NCBI RefSeq assembly: GCF_012290005.1
Contig: NZ_JAAXMS010000003.1
Span: 496,001 to 560,000 of the forward strand
Origin: Crateriforma spongiae
Lineage (GTDB): Bacteria; Planctomycetota; Planctomycetia; Pirellulales; Pirellulaceae
Length of the DNA: 64,000 bases
Direction: 5' to 3'
The notes under the pieces: generated by a model
Told to the model about the DNA's origin: nothing
Seen by the model: only the letters and a program-made list of their open reading frames with translations
The model's database searches: none
Shown: positions 62,371 to 64,000 of the stretch, one piece after another
Position numbering within the stretch: the first letter of the stretch is position 1
How the letters are laid out: the number at the start of each line of letters is the position of its first letter
Position numbers and translations under genes: made by a program

Positions 62371-64000
62371 ATGACGTCTGTAAATGATCCCCAGTCCAAC
62401 GGCGACCCAACCTCGGCTGACGTGCGATCGGCCGGGGGACCCGTGCATCTGGAACGGCTTTGCGTGGACGTGGCCGGTCGCCGGTTGCTGGATGACGCTC
62501 GGTTGGATCTGGAGCCGGGGAAACTGCTGGTCGTGGTCGGTGGCAGTGGTGCCGGAAAGTCGGTGTTGCTGCGGATTCTGGCCGGCTTGTTGCCGCGTGA
62601 CGGTTCCGTCGTGCGTTGGTCAGCCGACATTGCGGCTGACATCGCGGAGCATCAAGACATCGATTCCGGATCGAAGGGGCCGGCCCGCCTGGGCGCCGCA
62701 CTGTCGCCTTTGCGTCGGCGCGTGGGCGTGGTGTTTCAACAGTTTGCGTTGTTCGATGAACTGTCGCCGACCGCCAATGTCCAGTTTGCGATGGACCATC
62801 GGGGCGATCGGCATCGACCGCCTGAACAGGATGCGGCCGGTTGGTTGGCGGAATTGGGGGTCCCGGCGGAGGTTCCCGTTGCCGGACTTAGCGGTGGGCA
62901 GAAACAGCGACTGGCCATCGCGCGGACGTTGGCCTCCGATCCTGAAGTGATCCTGTACGACGAACCGACATCAGGACTGGATGCGGCCAGCGGTGCGAAG
63001 GTGGCTTCGTTGATTCGCCAGACTCAGCAGATTCATCACCGGACCAGCGTGGTCGTTACGCATGATTATCAGACGCTGATTCCGATCGCGGACGAAGTCG
63101 TTTTCTTGGACAACCGGCGAAAGCAGCTGGTTTCCGTCCCACGCGATCAGTGGTCGCAGATTCGCCAGTGGATGCATCCTGTGGCAGCCGACCCGGCGAC
63201 GGCAACAGCGCCGGAACAAGCAGCGGTCAAACGTGGGTGGTCGATGGGACGCCGTTTGATCGAACAGCTAGACGCATTTCTGTTGGCCAGCTCCGATGCA
63301 TTGATCAGTGCGCTGCGATTGCCCGTCGATGTGTTGCCAATTTTCCCACGATGGAAATGGGCGGGACGATTCTTCATGCATTACTTGCGATTGGTGGGCG
63401 GCCCGTCGGCGTGCGTGTACTTGGCCATTGCCGGTTTAATCGCCGGGTTCACGACGACCTATTTCACGTTTCGCTTTCTGCCGTTTCGACTGTACACGCA
63501 ACCGTTGTTGATCGACGAATTGTTGGCGTCGATCGGGTTTGCGTTGTATCGAATTTTGGTGCCCGTGTTGGCGACGATCCTGGTGGCGGCTCGCTGTGGT
63601 GCCGCGGTCGCAGCCGACGTGGGCGTCAAACGATACGGCGGCCAGGTCGACGCGATGCGGACGCTGGGTGTTCGGCCGCAGGCCTATTTGTTGGTTCCAA
63701 TTTTGGTGGCCTTTCTGGTGGCCACACCCGTGTTGGAGTGGATCGCGTTTTTTGCCGCGCGGTTGATCAGCATGGTGACGTTCACCGCCACTCATTCCGA
63801 CATCCCGTCCTACTTTTGGGACCAGCATTTCTTTCGAAATCTTCGCGGGCAAGACGCTATTTGGCCGAAGGGGGCGAGTTGGGTTTTCGGAAAGAACGCC
63901 GCGTGCGGTGTGGGCACCGCGGTGATCAGCTACTATCAAGGCCTGCGATCCAAGCAGTCCGCCGCTGACGTCAGCGATGCGATCACTGCGACCGTGCTTT
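62371..64000 (+). CDS. ABC ATPase fused to MlaE-family permease (partial, runs off right edge)
   Basis: One uninterrupted frame runs from ATG 62371 to the window end (543 residues seen). Residues 25-270 are an ABC ATPase: GGSGAGKS at 57-64, LSGGQKQR at 173-180, VILYDEPTSGLD around 193-204 and a His-switch segment VVVTHDYQ. After a 50-residue linker, residues 330-543 are an MlaE-type permease with several hydrophobic segments, the signature AADVGVKRYGGQVDAMRTLG and SYYQGLRSKQSAADVSDAI, as in the conserved end of MlaE. MlaF and MlaE are normally separate proteins that move phospholipids between membranes. The frame was followed codon by codon through the junction. Downstream mla-like genes, if any, are outside. 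Confidence 0.88.
   Translation, partial: MTSVNDPQSNGDPTSADVRSAGGPVHLERLCVDVAGRRLLDDARLDLEPGKLLVVVGGSGAGKSVLLRILAGLLPRDGSVVRWSADIAADIAEHQDIDSGSKGPARLGAALSPLRRRVGVVFQQFALFDELSPTANVQFAMDHRGDRHRPPEQDAAGWLAELGVPAEVPVAGLSGGQKQRLAIARTLASDPEVILYDEPTSGLDAASGAKVASLIRQTQQIHHRTSVVVTHDYQTLIPIADEVVFLDNRRKQLVSVPRDQWSQIRQWMHPVAADPATATAPEQAAVKRGWSMGRRLIEQLDAFLLASSDALISALRLPVDVLPIFPRWKWAGRFFMHYLRLVGGPSACVYLAIAGLIAGFTTTYFTFRFLPFRLYTQPLLIDELLASIGFALYRILVPVLATILVAARCGAAVAADVGVKRYGGQVDAMRTLGVRPQAYLLVPILVAFLVATPVLEWIAFFAARLISMVTFTATHSDIPSYFWDQHFFRNLRGQDAIWPKGASWVFGKNAACGVGTAVISYYQGLRSKQSAADVSDAITATVL

Noticed and set aside
62384-63968. Two plus-strand frames (62384-62950 and 63150-63968) that could be taken as separate genes
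   Set aside because: Both are out of frame with the ATPase and MlaE motifs. The real frame starts at 62371 and runs through the window end.

Overview
The window looks like a chromosomal segment of a marine-type planctomycete (order Pirellulales, Rhodopirellula-like). The basis is the gene content: three secreted sulfatases, two secreted GH2 beta-galactosidases, a GH127 arabinofuranosidase, a large secreted glucose-dehydrogenase-like/cytochrome c protein typical of the Planctomycetes-Verrucomicrobia-Chlamydiae group, a DUF1571 protein and an EF-G resembling the mitochondrial EFG1 / spirochaete-planctomycete subfamily. Base composition is moderately G+C rich and gene strand alternates often. 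No rRNA, tRNA, CRISPR array, insertion sequence or phage gene was seen. The species call is an inference.

Layout. 1-2905: end of an unknown gene and a secreted beta-helix protein. 2931-8259: a compact corrinoid methyl-transfer module with a CobW GTPase, a UroD-type methyltransferase fused to two thioredoxin folds, a free-standing methionine-synthase-type reactivation domain, a corrinoid-binding protein and a second UroD-type methyltransferase. 8612-11947: a beta-lactamase-fold hydrolase, then a quinone-oxidoreductase-like enzyme divergent from an HxlR regulator, with a decayed enoyl-CoA hydratase fragment between them. 11995-18643 (minus): esterase, sugar-binding lipoprotein, ABC ATPase, permease and sulfatase in one run, with overlapping ABC genes. 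18948-22585: soluble chemoreceptor, BON-MscS channel and GntR/FCD repressor with a palindromic operator. 23281-32579 (plus): GH127, GH2, sulfatase, sulfatase. 32724-46886: DUF3124 and YitT membrane proteins, a second GH2, another MDR oxidoreductase, GNAT, a DUF885 metallopeptidase-like protein, the 1,278-residue PVC cytochrome protein and an unknown secreted protein. 47079-64000: mostly housekeeping, with RdgB, two secreted proteins, UvrA, dGTPase, metallophosphoesterase, EF-G, DegT aminotransferase, thioredoxin, CoA-type Nudix, a TIM-barrel isomerase and the start of an ABC ATPase fused to an MlaE permease.

How they work together. The carbohydrate genes fit extracellular or periplasmic breakdown of a sulfated, galactose- and arabinose-containing polysaccharide, with uptake of a released sugar through the ABC importer. 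The corrinoid module could remove or transfer methyl groups (methoxylated sugars are one possibility), but its substrate cannot be read from sequence.

Most unusual points: the UroD-thioredoxin-thioredoxin fusion inside a corrinoid cluster without an obvious reductive activase; the ATPase-MlaE fusion at the right edge; a UvrA that seems to lack the insertion domain and carries a basic N-terminal tail; and four 25-bp tandem repeats, each able to form a small hairpin, between uvrA and the dGTPase gene.
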